Shown: positions 25,974-38,976, numbered from the stretch's first letter. The stretch: 64,000 nt of DNA from Odiellus spinosus (GCA_963920705.1 OY987226.1:6698501-6762500), one strand, 5' to 3'. Notes: generated from the letters alone by a model not told the origin. A program made the numbers and translations.

Positions 25974-26282
25974 GGAGCTAAAAATGGAACAGCATTTGAA
26001 TTTATTTTCGTAATCACCGTGCTTAAAATCGTATTTGGTAATTTTTTGACAATTTTTAGACACGGGCCAATCATATTAATTCAGCCTTCAACAATACTTG
26101 TTCCGGTGTTTGATGTACCAGGTCTGCAACAAACGCCGGCCTGTTATTTTAATTTTAGGACATTACAAACCTTGTTGAAATCTGAAATAATATGAAAAAA
26201 AATTGTGAAAAATAGTTTTTTTGGCATGATGATATCGAAAATATATTCAAAAGCTGTTCCATTTTTAGCTACAAGTTTCCCT
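25974..26282. mobile_element. TTAA-type MITE (AGGGAAAYTTGGAGC), long copy
   Basis: This 309-bp element has inverted termini AGGGAAACTTGGAGCTAAAA / TTTTTAGCTACAAGTTTCCCT, flanked by TTAA on the left and TTGA on the right (one change). The interior contains the TTCAGCCTTCAACAATACTTG block, with a diverged inverted counterpart in its second half. Confidence 0.85.
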
Positions 26283-27161
26283 TTGAAGTATATTGTAAGA
26301 ATATGGTCTAAAAATCAATATACAACTGTTCAAACAATTGGAATATTATTCTGAAATCTAGGAATAATATCCTTTAAAATCTTATATAGGAGGAAAATAA
26401 CCCACGTTAAGTAAACCTATAATTATATAAACCACCTTAAATAATATACCTCGCGTGAACTAAGCACTAAAAGGCTTAGTCGTTGAAAGGGTGTCATAAT
26501 TTTATACCTCAAAGCATACACCCCTATTCATTGGCTAGCCAAAACGATCAATAGAGTCGATCGATTTCCAAAATTTATGGAGGATCTAAGTCGCCATCTA
26601 GTAAAGTCTAATCTGAGCCGGAAGTGTCGTTAGCCAATCGGTTGTTTTAGTGAAATATGACTTTTTCCCCTCATGAGGGAAATTTAAATTTATACTTTTT
26701 CATGAATTTTTTGACCAAAAATTATTTTGTAAATTTGCCATTCGTATAAAATGAAATTATTTTATGGTGAAAGTATTCCGACCTCCTTTTTAAACCAAGA
26801 TTAGTCAAAAGTTTGAAGTTAAAACTTACAAGAGAGTAAAAAAAAAAAATTAACTGAAAAATAAGAGTTTTCTTAAGAGTTTATCCACGAAAATACATTT
26901 TGGAGAAGTAGATTTTTTTTCATATTTTCTTTTTCTTTTCAAATCAAAAAGTAGCTATACTCTCCTTCTTTCCCCATGGGTAATCATCTAACTTTCCGCT
27001 GTAGGTTCCGTTCTTTTTCTCTTTGAAGATGCGTTTTCACGCTCACTAGCTAGTTTATCTATAAAAAAATGTAGTACATATTACAACGTATAAACTTCGC
27101 CAGAATACTTCAGTTAGTGATAATGGCGTGAAACTTTCCACACTAAAATTATATAAGATCT

Positions 27162-27490
27162 GCCATCTTGGATTCAAGCTGGCCACCTTTTCACGATTAA
27201 AAGTTAAAACTTATTATTTTTTCTAAAAACATCTAATTAAGGTATTGACACATTTACAACAGTATATCAACACGCAGGAATTAGGACACGTTATGTATTT
27301 TTTTGGTTTTCCTCGGCCATTTTGAATTCAAGATGGCGGTCTTTGAAAGTTACCCCGCGTCTGAAAATACGCGCAAAATAAGCTTTTCTTATATATAATT
27401 GTTCAAGTTAGGAGTTTCTATTTGAAATAGTTTGAGTAACTACCAGATTAAATGTCTCGCTCAATTATTCGCCATCTTGAATTCAAGATC
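27162..27490 (+). repeat. Three spaced copies of a CAAGATGGC palindrome
   Basis: GCCATCTTGGATTCAAGCTGG (27162), GGCCATTTTGAATTCAAGAT (27315) and GCCATCTTGAATTCAAGATC (27471) are variants of the palindrome CCATCTTGAATTCAAGATGG spaced about 153-156 bp apart. The sequence between them is not clearly repeated. Confidence 0.7.
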
Positions 27491-27776
27491 AGGGATTGGG
27501 AATTGATTTAGTAATCTTTCTTTCGCACCAATTGATGACTCGGATGAAAAGGAAATATAATCATTTGATCAGGAAAAGTATGGAAAATCTGGGAAAATTC
27601 ATGGAATTTGAAAATTAGATTTAAAATTCGCATATTTTACTCTTTAAATATCAAATAATTAGGCGACTCAAAGTGAAGTATAATATAACATTTGGTCAGG
27701 AAAATATACGAAGACGGTCAGGGAAAACTTGGAAAAGTGTGATAATTTTCTTATTTTAATTTTTGTGGAAACATTA

Positions 27777-27949
27777 GAGGTCGGGGTTTAGATAAGATAA
27801 TTTCTGTTTGTTTTATCTTTATTCATATTTTGAAATTATCCACGGGAAGTCTGATAAATGCAATGTAATCGCGAATAATTAACCGATTATTTTTTATGAT
27901 TAAGTGATAACCAAATATTTGTGGATAATCTTGTTCAAACCCCGACCTC
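27777..27949 (-). mobile_element. TA-type MITE (GAGGTCGGGG), copy 2
   Basis: This 173-bp copy is in opposite orientation to 348-523, with TA at both borders. The interior includes ATTATCCACGGGAAGTC and ATCGCGAATAATTAACC, as in copy 1. Confidence 0.87.
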
Positions 27950-28914
27950 TAGGAAACATTTATTTAATTCAGTTATATATTCACGCACACCAATGAATTA
28001 ATTTGATCATTTTAAATGTTAACTCTATTCGGGTAATCAACTGACCATGAAAACACACTCTTTCCATACAGAAATAGAAAAGAGAGAAAATTTCTACTAA
28101 AATTCTACTCTTTCTCCTGGATCAATAAGACTTGGCTATTTATACGAATATGAAGATGTATTATCTGCCACATATGCGTGGAAGCGTACCCTCTATATAG
28201 GGAGCCCCCTAGGCTCTCTCATCTAGGCTTTGAAACGCCCCACGAGGGAATCTAGACGCGAAACCTAGTCGAAATATTAGGCTTAGCTCGCTTAAGTTTA
28301 GCTTTCCATTTCTCTTCTCTCCTCTCCTACTTTAATAAGACTGAATAATCTATCAAAGGGCTTTTGGGTGGTAATTATCAGTTGAATCTCTTGTCGGAAT
28401 CACTTTGAATTTTCATCCCGCGCTAACCTTAGACCCCCTTCTAACTTTAGGCTTTAATTTATAAGGGAGAAATTGTAACGAATATCTTTGACCGTACGCC
28501 AAAAGAGAGTGGTTTACATTCGCGTCTCTCGTTTCTCTCCAAAGTAGTTTTCTTAATTCGCCGCGAAGTTCGTGGATCCCTCGTATATGGTGAAGTTTTC
28601 AGGATTATATTATCCTTGACCCCGAGCTTTCAATGAAATGGTTTCTAATTTTAATTGGGTTGGATGTAATTCGTTATGTTTATATATATGTATAACTAAT
28701 TTTCTACCATAATTTGGGAAGGCTACAAAATGTTTGTAGTTTAGAGTTGAATGTTGAACCAAATTGGGTTTATTTGCTCCATTAAATAAGTTTATAATTT
28801 GAGCCGTAAATTTTCGTCCATTTTCTAATTATATCTTTATCATATATACTTCTAATCTTTCCAATATCAAGTTCAGTATATTTTATTTCGAGTGTGTAAC
28901 TTAAAGGGAGAATG

Positions 28915-29386
28915 AAAGACCGAAACAACCTATTTTTAATCGATTAAGAATGCGAAAATAACGAGAAAAACAATATTATAACTCGCCAAAAATATTTCGT
29001 TATTTTATAATCAATTTCCAAAGTTCCGTTGCTAAGCCTAGGCTGCTTAGCTCGGTGAACTTGGCTAGCACGACCTGTATTTTTTTTAATATTCGCGGCT
29101 GTTCTTATCGCCAATCACGAGCGAGTACGCGTATTTTAAAAATACGCGTACTCGTTCGTGATTGGCGACTAGATCAGACGGGAATATTAAAAAAAAAAAA
29201 ATACGGCTCGTGCTCGCCTAGTTCGCCGAGCTCGGCAGCCAAGGCTTAGCATCTGCAAGTTTCGGAACTTTGGAAATTGATTATAAAATAACGAAATATT
29301 TTTGGTGAGTTATATTATTGTTTTTCTCATTATTTTAGCATTCTTAATCGATTAAAAATAGGTTGTTTTGGCCTTTCATTCTCCCT
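28915..29386. mobile_element. 472-bp foldback (long palindrome) element, TTAA type
   Basis: The two arms of about 230 bp are near-perfect inverted repeats meeting at 29131-29149 (GCGTATTTTAAAAATACGC). Ends are AGGGAGAATGAAAG and its complement, flanked by TTAA on both sides. The DNA could extrude as a cruciform or give a hairpin RNA when the Rdl intron is transcribed. No ORF of meaning is present. Confidence 0.9.
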
Positions 29387-30524
29387 TTAAGGGATATATG
29401 TTCTAAAGCTGGGCATTGATTTACTATGGGTTAAATCAACCAAATTATAATTAATATTATCTATTTGATGCAGCTGTGAGCTCTTAATTAGCTCACTGTG
29501 GTCATCATTAAAAACAGGTTACTGTACATTTGTAAGCGAAAAATTAACTGCCTCCATCCCAGTAACATTCAGTTCAATTCAAGGTCACGATACTTATATG
29601 TGTGTCGTGTAAGTTAAAACCTATGGCTATTGGTTCGTTCTTGGATTTCATTAATTAGTTCTTGTTCTTGAATGATAGTGGAGGTTTACTACTCCTAGGT
29701 AAAATCTCCGCCCTACGCTCGTGAATGATATATATGTCAGACACGCGATGAAAAGCTGAAATTCGCGTTTGAAAGATAAGTTACCACGCCTATGCGGTTT
29801 AGAAAAGTGAAGGGAAATCATTCTTTTGAGTTTTACCCCTTCTAAATTACACGGTTGAAACGCGCCAATAAAGAGGTTTAAGTTTTAGCCCCAAATTTTG
29901 GGTAAGGATATATCTTTCTAGTTAAAATAAGTAAAAGATTGCATCCATTGTCGGTTTTCATAAGCCTAGCTTCAAGCTAGTACCTTCTGAACCCTAAGAC
30001 CGCTTATTCCGTTCATTTTATAACAAGGAAATGCGGCGAATTCAGGGAAGTAAAAAAAAAAGGCGATTAGCCGCGTTAGCTATAATGCTGAGATTATCCT
30101 TGCTACTAGATCACAAGCTAAATGATTTCTAGACTTCAATTATCCCTCACTAGGGTAAATCTAGTAGTAATAAACATCGACAACGTTTCCAATGACTTGT
30201 GTAATCCAAAGTGGTTGAACATTTTCTATTGGCTATCGAATCCATTTAGCCCTATATATCACATCTCTTGCACTATTAGCTTGTTACGTTTTTTGTTAAT
30301 GAATTAGGTATCGGTAAAAAATATAACTTGTCATACTTCACTCTCCCTTTAAAGGGCATCCATCCTTTTATAGCTTCTATTTTGGTCAATAACTGAAAAA
30401 CTATTAGGTATTGACACGCCACAATGATCAAGGCCAAATGAACCTAAAAATAAAGAATTTCAAACAAATCGGTTCAGTAGACCTTTTTTTTCCATATATA
30501 CAGTTCTGCACGAGTAAGAAAATA

Positions 30525-30685
30525 GAGGTCGGGGTTTGGATAAGATAATTTCTGTTTTATCTTTATTCATATTTTGAAATTATCCACGGGAAGTCTATGA
30601 TAAATGCAATTAATTAACCGATTATTTTTTATGATTAACTGATTAACCAAATATTTGTGGATAATCTTGTTCAAACCCCGAGCTC
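30525..30685 (-). mobile_element. TA-type MITE (GAGGTCGGGG), copy 3
   Basis: This 161-bp copy has TA borders and the same orientation as copy 2. A short internal deletion removes the ATCGCGA block, and the right terminus has one change (GAGCTC instead of GACCTC). Confidence 0.85.
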
Positions 30686-31855
30686 TAGAAGAAAGGTTTG
30701 CTATTTTAAGCTAGTTACAATAAAATAGCCAATCATTCCATGTCAATGGCTTTACGATATTTTAGTCGTGTGGATGACATCATTTTTATTGATATTAATT
30801 CGGTATGACTGGAAGATTCGAGGTAGTATAGTGAAATCGGCCTTAAGTTGTTTTGGGATAATATCGCATTTCTCGGGCTATATCGGAACCTCACCGTCTC
30901 TCTTGATTATTTACTTGTATATAGACTTTAAAATGAACCACCAAGTTATAAGAAGCGTGTATTTATGCTAAAATCTAAGTTTCTTATCAGACAAAGATTG
31001 CAGCACGTTCGATGCTAATATTATTTTTATTCTGGAAATTCTGCATGCTATTATATCGAATATACCTTAGAGACGGAGCTGGGGAACCTTAAATCTTTAT
31101 ATATACAATAAGTGCAGTAATCTGGAACTGATATTATACGGCCTAGGGGCTCATTTTCCCATCACAAAAGCGACGGCGATTAAACAAAATATAAAATACT
31201 CGTAGAAGCGGACCATATTCTAAATCACACGCAAAGTAAGGTGGTACAACGGACTATATTCATCGCTTTTGCCTCGGGACTCTTTCGATATCTCTTTTCC
31301 ATCTTTGATATTGTTAAAGTTTACAAAATATTTGCCTTATATCAAAGGGGGGAATGAATTTTCTCGAGTTTTCAATCAGGAAGGTCTATTTATATCGCTA
31401 GCCGGTTTATAGAGCGGCATAAATTCCTGGGAAAGCTCTACTTTATATTATTTTAATCGATATTTTTGGGCTTGCTGGCTAGTAAGTCAAGTATGACCCT
31501 TATATAAGAGAGGAAAACTTCCAGGCTACCCCGACGGGTTGTACGGACGCTTAAAGCCAGAGACTTTCTCGTTAATCATCCCCTTATATCCTCTCGCAGC
31601 CCCAGATTTTCTCACATACTCCTCTATCTTACCGTAAAAGACGCCGAGAAAGGTTTATTTTTCGCTTATGTTGACTGTGGGGTCATTATGTCCCCGAAAA
31701 TAGCTTTTGTTTTTAAGCTCTATTTTCAAACTGCGGCAGCTATACGATTCAAAAGATGACCTCATTGTCTTTGTTTTCAACTGCTCTATATAATCATAGA
31801 CAATATAGCGAGATTAGTAGAAGGTTAATTTAACCTTAATTTAGGTCTGTACTTC

Positions 31856-32710
31856 CGGTGATTCTTATTAGAACATAGGGCATTCTCAAGAACCCATAAT
31901 TTCAATCGTGCATTCTCAAGAACCCATAATTTCCGGGGATTCGTATTAGAACATTGTTCATTCTCAAGAACCCATAATTTCCATCGTAAATTTTCAAGAA
32001 CCCATAATTTCCACCGTAAATTTTCAAGAACCCATAATTTCCATCTTGTATTCTCAAGAACCCCATAATTTCCATCGTGTATTCTCAAGAACCCATAATT
32101 TCCATCGTGTATTCTCAAGAACCCATAATTTCAATCGTGCATTCTCAAGAACCCATAATTTCCACCGTAAATTTCCAAGAACCCATAATTTCCATCTTGT
32201 ATTCTCAAGAACCCCATAATTTCCATCGTGTATTCTCAAAAACCCATAATTTCCATCGTGTATTCTCAAGAACCCATAATTTCCATCGTGTATTCTCAAG
32301 AACCCATAATTTCCATCGTGTATTCTCAAGAACCCCATAATTTCCATCGTGTATTCTCAAGAAACCATAATTTCCATCGTGAATTCTCAAGAAACCATAA
32401 TTTCCATCGTGTATTCTCAAGAACCCATAATTTCCATCGTGTATTGTCAAGAACCCAAAATTTCAATCGTGTATTGTCAAGAACCCATAATTTCAATCGT
32501 GTATTGTCAAGACCCCATAATTTCCATCGTGTATTCTCAAGAACCCATAATTTCCATCGTGTATTCTCAAGAACCCATAATTTCCGTCGTGCATTCTCAA
32601 GAACCCATAATTTCCATCAATGAACACATTATTGTTATAGTATATATACTCAAGAACCCAACATTTCCATCACCTATTCTCAAGAGCCCCAAATTTCCAT
32701 GATGTATTCT
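31856..32710 (+). repeat. 30-bp minisatellite, about 28 units
   Basis: The consensus unit is TCAAGAACCCATAATTTCCA followed by TCGTGTATTC. Unit variants (GTAAATTT, GTGCATTC, GTGAATTC) recur in blocks, which suggests segmental amplification within the array. Because 30 is divisible by three, open frames run on both strands; these are repeat artefacts. Confidence 0.95.
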
Positions 32711-33570
32711 CCTAGGAACTCTTAATTCATTAGCTAGCCTATAATTACCGTAAATAGTTCTCAGGCACCGATTCCGCAATGCAGTTGCATGAAATATAAT
32801 AATAACGTTTAGAACTTAGGTTTGAATCGCTTTAACGAAAGAAAATAGGACAAATTTATCCTTTCCATCGAGTGATTTAGAGAATTAGACCTCAAGGGGC
32901 ATTCGAGAATTATAACCTCCATCTGATTTACAACCTCCAATTTAATCTTGTCGAAGGAGAAGGATTTTGTAATCGCGCTATCTTCAATTAAACTTAAATA
33001 TATTCTCCAAGAACGATAGACGCGAGGGCTTGATTGATATCCTACATCTATATTTTCTACCGAATGACTTACAAAGATTTTAGTGAATGTGGGTCATTGT
33101 TGATACATGGTTATATATTTCGCCCACCGAAATAAATATGAGAGTAAGAGAGATACGCTAATTTTAACGTTACTCTAAGCCTATCTCTCACCCTTCCTTT
33201 TATTCATTTATTTCTAAACAACCAATGGACGGTCTATATACTTCCTTTTTTGATTCATAAGCAACATTATTTCCTGCTAGTCAATTGTACGTAACTTGTA
33301 CCTTTGAATCGTACTGAAGATACGTCCCTTTGGAGTTCAAATGACTTAAGAGTGCTGGTCTCATTAATCTTACCAGTCTATATTCGAAAGATATTTTTGA
33401 TATATCTACACAATATCGGAATACTTAGCAATAGATAAAATTCGGATCTTTATAAATGCCACGGTATACGAATATTTCAGAGCTTGAAGTACTAAAAATA
33501 TAAAAACTTTTCCGTGTATGATCTGGTATCCATATCCTAAATGGTGGAGTAATAAAACCCCCAAACGTTC

Positions 33571-33804
33571 GGGGGAGAATGAAAGGCCGAAACAACCTAT
33601 TTTTAATCGATTAATAATGCTATAATAATGAGAAAAACAATAATATAACTCACCAAAAATATTTCGTTATTTTATAATCAATTTCCAAAGTTCCGATGCT
33701 AAGCCTAGGCTGCCTAGCTCGGTGAACTAGGCTAGCACGACCTGTATTTTTTTAATATTCGCGGCTGTTCTTGTCGCCAATCACGAGCGAGTACGCGTAT
33801 TTTA
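33571..33804 (+). mobile_element. Single arm of the foldback element
   Basis: About 234 bp closely match the left arm of 28915-29386, starting GGGAGAATGAAAGGCCG and stopping at GTACGCGTATTTTA, almost exactly the palindrome centre. The second arm is absent. Confidence 0.88.
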
Positions 33805-33825
33805 TAGCTATAAAGTACCTTCCCT

Positions 33826-33967
33826 GTAATACTATCTTCATATACGACGCGTAATTAGCCGGTTTAATCAGATTCCACTGACTTGTGAGGTTTACGTAGC
33901 TTTCTCAGTTCTATAAACCTCGGTTAAATCTGATTAAACCTGGCTACTCGTCTGAAGAGGGTATTAC
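33826..33967. repeat. Small foldback repeat
   Basis: GTAATACTATCTTC pairs with GAAGAGGGTATTAC, and AGCCGGTTTAATCAGATT pairs with AATCTGATTAAACCTGGCT, around a loop with TGAGGTTTACGTAG. It lies directly beside the single-arm foldback copy. No target duplication was found. Confidence 0.7.
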
Positions 33968-34631
33968 TCTTCAATAATGAAAGCGTAATCCAATCAAAGG
34001 GCCCCCAAAAAAATAATTTTCTAATTCTTTTGTCCTCCAAAATTATCAGAAACGCATTTCCTCCTATTAATCTGGGCCTGTGTCGAAGGAAACTTTTAAG
34101 GTAGTTATTGTAACTGCTAGTTGCGAATTCAAACATTTTTTCAAAAAATACTTGGCCACTTTGCACTAATATAACATAATCATTTGCCCTCATAGGAAGA
34201 GGAATAAGTTTGGATTCTGGAATAAGGGGCGATATTGTACTTTAGAAGCTGTAAGTTTGCGTTATATTGAAGCACGCAGCAACGAGCGGGTCATTTGAAT
34301 TGCAAAAATGGAAACTGCGGGGGAATGACGGCTTTTTGGTACGTGGGAAGAAGCTTAGACCCTGTCTGAAACTACTGAAGAGTATATTTAGCTTTTTTTC
34401 TCTTCTCTCTATAGGGAATTTTTGCTCGCCTTATTCGATTCGCGAATCGCGATTCAAAATAAATTACCCCGTTTTGGGTTTTGTTTGGGTTTATTCTAGG
34501 AAATTGTGTTGAACTTCAAGAGACGTTTTAGAAACAACCTAATGATGCGCAAATGTTTAACATTGCCGACATGTTTCTCACTATATTAGTATTATTTCTA
34601 CTAATTTAACTGTAAAGCTCGCTCTATAACC

Positions 34632-34919
34632 ACGTTCATACTAGGCCTTGGAATCGATTTAAACCGTTTCAAAACGATTCCGTGGAGACGTGAGATCGGG
34701 AAACAATCTTTACTCGAATCGATATGATTCGATTTCTCGAAACTGCTTCGGGAACCAGTTTCATACCGATTCGGCTGGTTTCAACAACCGATAGATGAAG
34801 CTACAATAAATCGATAATACGTGAACACATGACGCTTAAAACGATTCCTGGCGATTTGAATATCGGTTTGATTATACCTTTTCAAATCGATTAAGAAATG
34901 CTAGTGAGAACGTAGCTTA
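34632..34919 (+). mobile_element. AATCGATT-rich inverted-repeat element, copy 3
   Basis: This is the most complete copy (~288 bp), from ACGTTCATACTAGGCCTTGG to GCTAGTGAGAACGTAGCTTA. The ends are inverted ACGTTC..ACTAG repeats. Confidence 0.8.
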
Positions 34920-36464
34920 TTTCTAACAAACATCTCATTTGGTTCACGCAACACTTCAAAGGGTAACTTTCATTGGCATCAGCAATTCGTTCTGAAATAA
35001 ATCTTAGAATAATTTTGTATTTTAGATAAGTTAACTTTGAATTACCACGATTCAACGAAACCCTTTTTATAAAGTTTTTACGCCTAGATTAAAATAATTA
35101 GAAGCTATCAATATCTACGTTACTTAATTAAAATTATTCTAGAAAACCTTCGCAGTATATTACTGGAACAATAAAAAAATTTAAAAACAGGAAACTTTAG
35201 CTCGAAGTTTAAATGGTGTATTTTTTAGTTTTATTAAATTAGAAGCCGTTAAATCATACGATATTTGAGATTAAAATAAAAAAAATCTATTTCCATCGAA
35301 AAAAATTCTGTATTCTATTAAAAATTGTAAAAACCTCTTTTCATTTCTGAGCGGTTGAACCTTTACGGTTTTTAATTCGAGCTCCTTATCCCTTTCTTGG
35401 CCATAAAGAAGAAAGATGGCCGAATGAACATTCTTTCAGACGCCCATTCGAATGATTCGACTTATTTTATTCAAGGAGTACAAAGCTAATGGGGTTGATA
35501 TTACTGAAGCCTTTGTATACAGACTTTTCCTTCCCCGAGCACGATGGCATTAGCTCCAATTATCCGAACATCCTTATTTACTCGTGTTACGTGTTGAAGA
35601 AAAATGTGGAACTACTTTTTTCTTATTATGATTAACACTGCTTATCAATCCGCTCCAGCTTGTTTCCTCTTTGTAAAAAGAAGTATTTAGATCATTCCTC
35701 TTCGAGTTGAGAGTTTGCCCAAAGCAAGGGCATCATTATATCTTTAAGTTAACGAGACAAAGAAATAACTGGTAGCCTAGTTTTGAGCGTGCTGCAAACT
35801 TCGAGTTGTTTCATTTTTCTTACCCCCTCTATTCCATCTCATCTTTGTTCTTTCTTCTTTGAAATTGGTATTAAAAGTCGGGTTTTATTTCTTGTCTGAA
35901 AGTTATCTCCTTTTATTCAACGCTACCAATTGTACTTGGAATTTTCCGTTAGAAACTGCTTTGTTATTTCAACTTGACCTCCTACCATCGAGACCAATAT
36001 AATTTTTCCCTCCAATTTTATGATTCCTACTTTCAGTAGAACAAAAGGTATAAAAATATTTTATTGGGTTTATTTTGAAGAAAGACGAAATATTTTTTAT
36101 GACTGATACGCGTATCCTTTTTTACAACTTAATTATTTTAGGAGAATCGGAGAATCTCAAGTACCCTATTGTTCAATTTCCTAATGTTATGACGTATCTC
36201 TCGGTGTTGGTATGAATTTAAATTTAAACTAATAATATTGTGAATCAAACTCTTGGGATTGCGACGTATTTAAGTTTATTTGGATCTATAAATGTGCGCG
36301 AAAGCTCATTACATATTCCAGAAAATAATATAAACGCGCGTAGAACGAGAGCACTCTTCGTTAATATTGAAACGCGATACTTGTAAGACTTTTTTCCTTA
36401 TTTTATTTTACTTCTTGAACCACATAAGTGGACTGACTATTGATGGAAAGTAATACAGTATGAT

Positions 36465-36732
36465 CAGAAGCCGATGAAACCCTCCTTTGAAGTCTACTAC
36501 CCTAATGTTCCATATAGCGCTCCTCTCTGTATGGATAAAATTCACAATTTTACGAGATCAGAGGGGTGCTACTTCATACCCCTTGTCTACGGAAAATTGG
36601 AAATTCTCTCTCTCCACAAACGACGACGTTTCTTTGACGAACTCCAAGGCTGCTAGAGATATTCGCTCAACGAACTCCCGCTCCGAAAATATCTACCGTT
36701 AGGAGGGGTACGAATCGCGCTTTTTAAAACCC
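36465..36732 (-). mobile_element. CAGAAG MITE, copy 7, right end missing
   Basis: The left end (CAGAAGCCGATG, preceded by GTATGAT) and about 268 bp are present. Homology stops after the GAATCGCGCTTTTT block, and the last ~70 bp, including the right inverted repeat, are absent. This copy should be immobile. Confidence 0.88.
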
Positions 36733-38976
36733 AAGAGATTTTCGAAGATATATCCATTTTTGGGCAAGATCATTGCAATGCCCTTGTAAAATTGTTTAAG
36801 GGATAATAAAGCCGTGTTCACTTTAGAGACTTTGAAACCGTTTTTAACCCTTTTAGAAAGGTCAAATTGTAAAATTTCGAGGTCAACTGTAAAGATCATT
36901 TCTCGAAATATTTAATTATTATCTTAATGTTGATTTGAAGATTTAAAACGTTTGGAAATCGACTCTCTAGTGTGAGCGTATAGCTTATATGACTCTGGAA
37001 GCGAGTTATTTTTAACCGATTTGATTGTTAAAATATGCTTAAAACATTATCAGTTGACTCCCCAAAAGCTTCGCGAAATTAGGCCCGAAAAAATTCTGAT
37101 TTATTTCAAAGGATCATTTGCTGATGCCATTGAGAGTTCGTCTTTGTAATAGTACGTGAACCGGAAGAGATATATTCGTTAGAAATAGCGCTCATTGGCG
37201 TTAGCAACTTATTTTTCTCGAGAATTTTTCTAATCTAAAATTTAGGCTTAGCGAGACTAGTTCGCGACTTCGATAAATTATTTTTAAATTCCCGCGAAAC
37301 CATTGGTGGAGTTTTGATACTGTTTTAACAACTCAAATCAATTAAAAATATCTTGTTATCAGAGTTTCATATCCCTTTCAATCCTCCATGCATTGTTTTT
37401 CATATGTTAGCTGATCATCAGCTGGGTAGTTTATCTTAAAATATTAAAATGGCAAGTTTTTTTTGTAAGGAACGAAGAAATTTTCGTTGTATTTTCTTTT
37501 ACCAATATTTAAAAAGACTCAATGTTTGAATTTTCAATTAAGCCCCGCTTTGTTAAGTTTTCTTCACCTTTTGTCGGTGTTCTTGGCTGTGGTAAAACGG
37601 TTCTTCGCTTTTGTTGTTCAATTTTTCCGCCACGCTATTATATCATCCACCTTTCCGAATAAAAAAAGGTTCCAGGTGCATCGGATGGCTCTAAGATTAA
37701 CCCAAAAGGGACGCCTTAAGAAATAATTTCCTAAGGTGGCGAGCTAAAATGGGAAGCAACTCTTCTAAGAAACAATAGCGGAGTTGATATTGAAGGTGGA
37801 AAATTACTTAAAACTATTTATAAGGCAGATATATTTATTTGTTCTCTTCTAATGTGGAGGGATAACTCGACGTATGGTTTAAATCCCCCCAAAAACAATT
37901 GATTTCTCCACAAAAAAAGTGGAATTTCGAGAGAGAATGGTCATGCGCAGTAGATATATTGCATTTTATTACGAAAAGTGAATACAATGACTTTTTTTTT
38001 AGGGGAGGGGAATTTGATCCGACTAGTTTTCACCACTTGTCTTTAAGGTCAAGAGAAGATTGCAAAATGAGAAAAACGAAGGTGGTTTGATACTCAGTGT
38101 TTAAACTACTTTGGTGGATTAGTATAATCCGCTCTAAAATCGAGTAAAATTAGAGGAAATTATGGGGAGTTGTAACCTGGCAAATCCTTAATCTAAACCC
38201 AGAGATTGTCCCTGAGAGCATCGAAACAAGGCGTCGCGCCTTTAAAAGCTATTTAAATATCAGGTGTTCGATTACAGCGTATCATTGAGTGTGCAAAAGC
38301 TAGCGCTTCTGCTATACTGCTATATTAGGATATAAAGTATCATTGTTTAGATCCTGCATACCAATTTTTTGTTAGACCCTAGAACGTATGAACGAATTTC
38401 CATTAGGTTTTACTATTTACAAGTACAGAATATAAGGGTAATCTTTAAAGAAAGTTGCATTGATTAGTATTAATTTTGGGGTACGGTAATCCATTTCAAA
38501 CGAATTGATTGTCTCTCATAAACCCTTAATAGAAACGTCAAAGTAACGGTCCAACGCTCACGCCCTTCTTCTGTACTTCTAGAATTAATTTAGTACAATG
38601 TGCGAGGCTTAACAGGGCAGAAGGTGGTTGATATCACCTTTTAGAACCTTTTTTTTTAATCCCTTGTTTCCCGAAGAGAGTGTTTTATCTCACCAAGAAA
38701 AAAGACACGAACCAAAACAATGAGGTTTTATACTTTGAGGGTTACTTCACTGAGTGCAATCGTTGTTTTCGCGTGTAGTTAGGCCTATTCTATTGTTTAG
38801 CGTAAAACGATGGCTTAAAAGAGTTCGCAGCCACGGAGGAGACTCTAGGAAAGAGGTTTTTGATAACGACCATCAATGGTGTTACTACGGGTGTAGGGTA
38901 ATTTAGGCCTAAGTTTTCAATTTATTCTTTAGTTTTTTGCTGGTGTTTATGCGTATTATTTTCTTGTCTTTTACAG

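Larger units (their letters stand above)
22135..38976 (+). other. Rdl intron of 16.8 kb
   Basis: The intron runs from GTAAGT to TTTTACAG. It contains the CAGGGAA-type repeat block, a hAT-like element, two copies of the 7-bp-TSD MITE, a TTAA element, a long foldback plus a single-arm copy, two TA-type MITEs and the 30-bp minisatellite. Blocks 34920-36464 and 36733-38976 hold no repeat or gene I recognise. I looked for a second version of the exon at 38977 and saw none. Confidence 0.85.

Noticed and set aside
31856..32710. CRISPR-like appearance of regular repeats
   Set aside because: There are no unique spacers; units are directly adjacent in a eukaryotic intron.
31825..32779. Several overlapping open frames with decapeptide repeats
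   Set aside because: These are artefacts of the 30-bp unit on both strands and in several frames.
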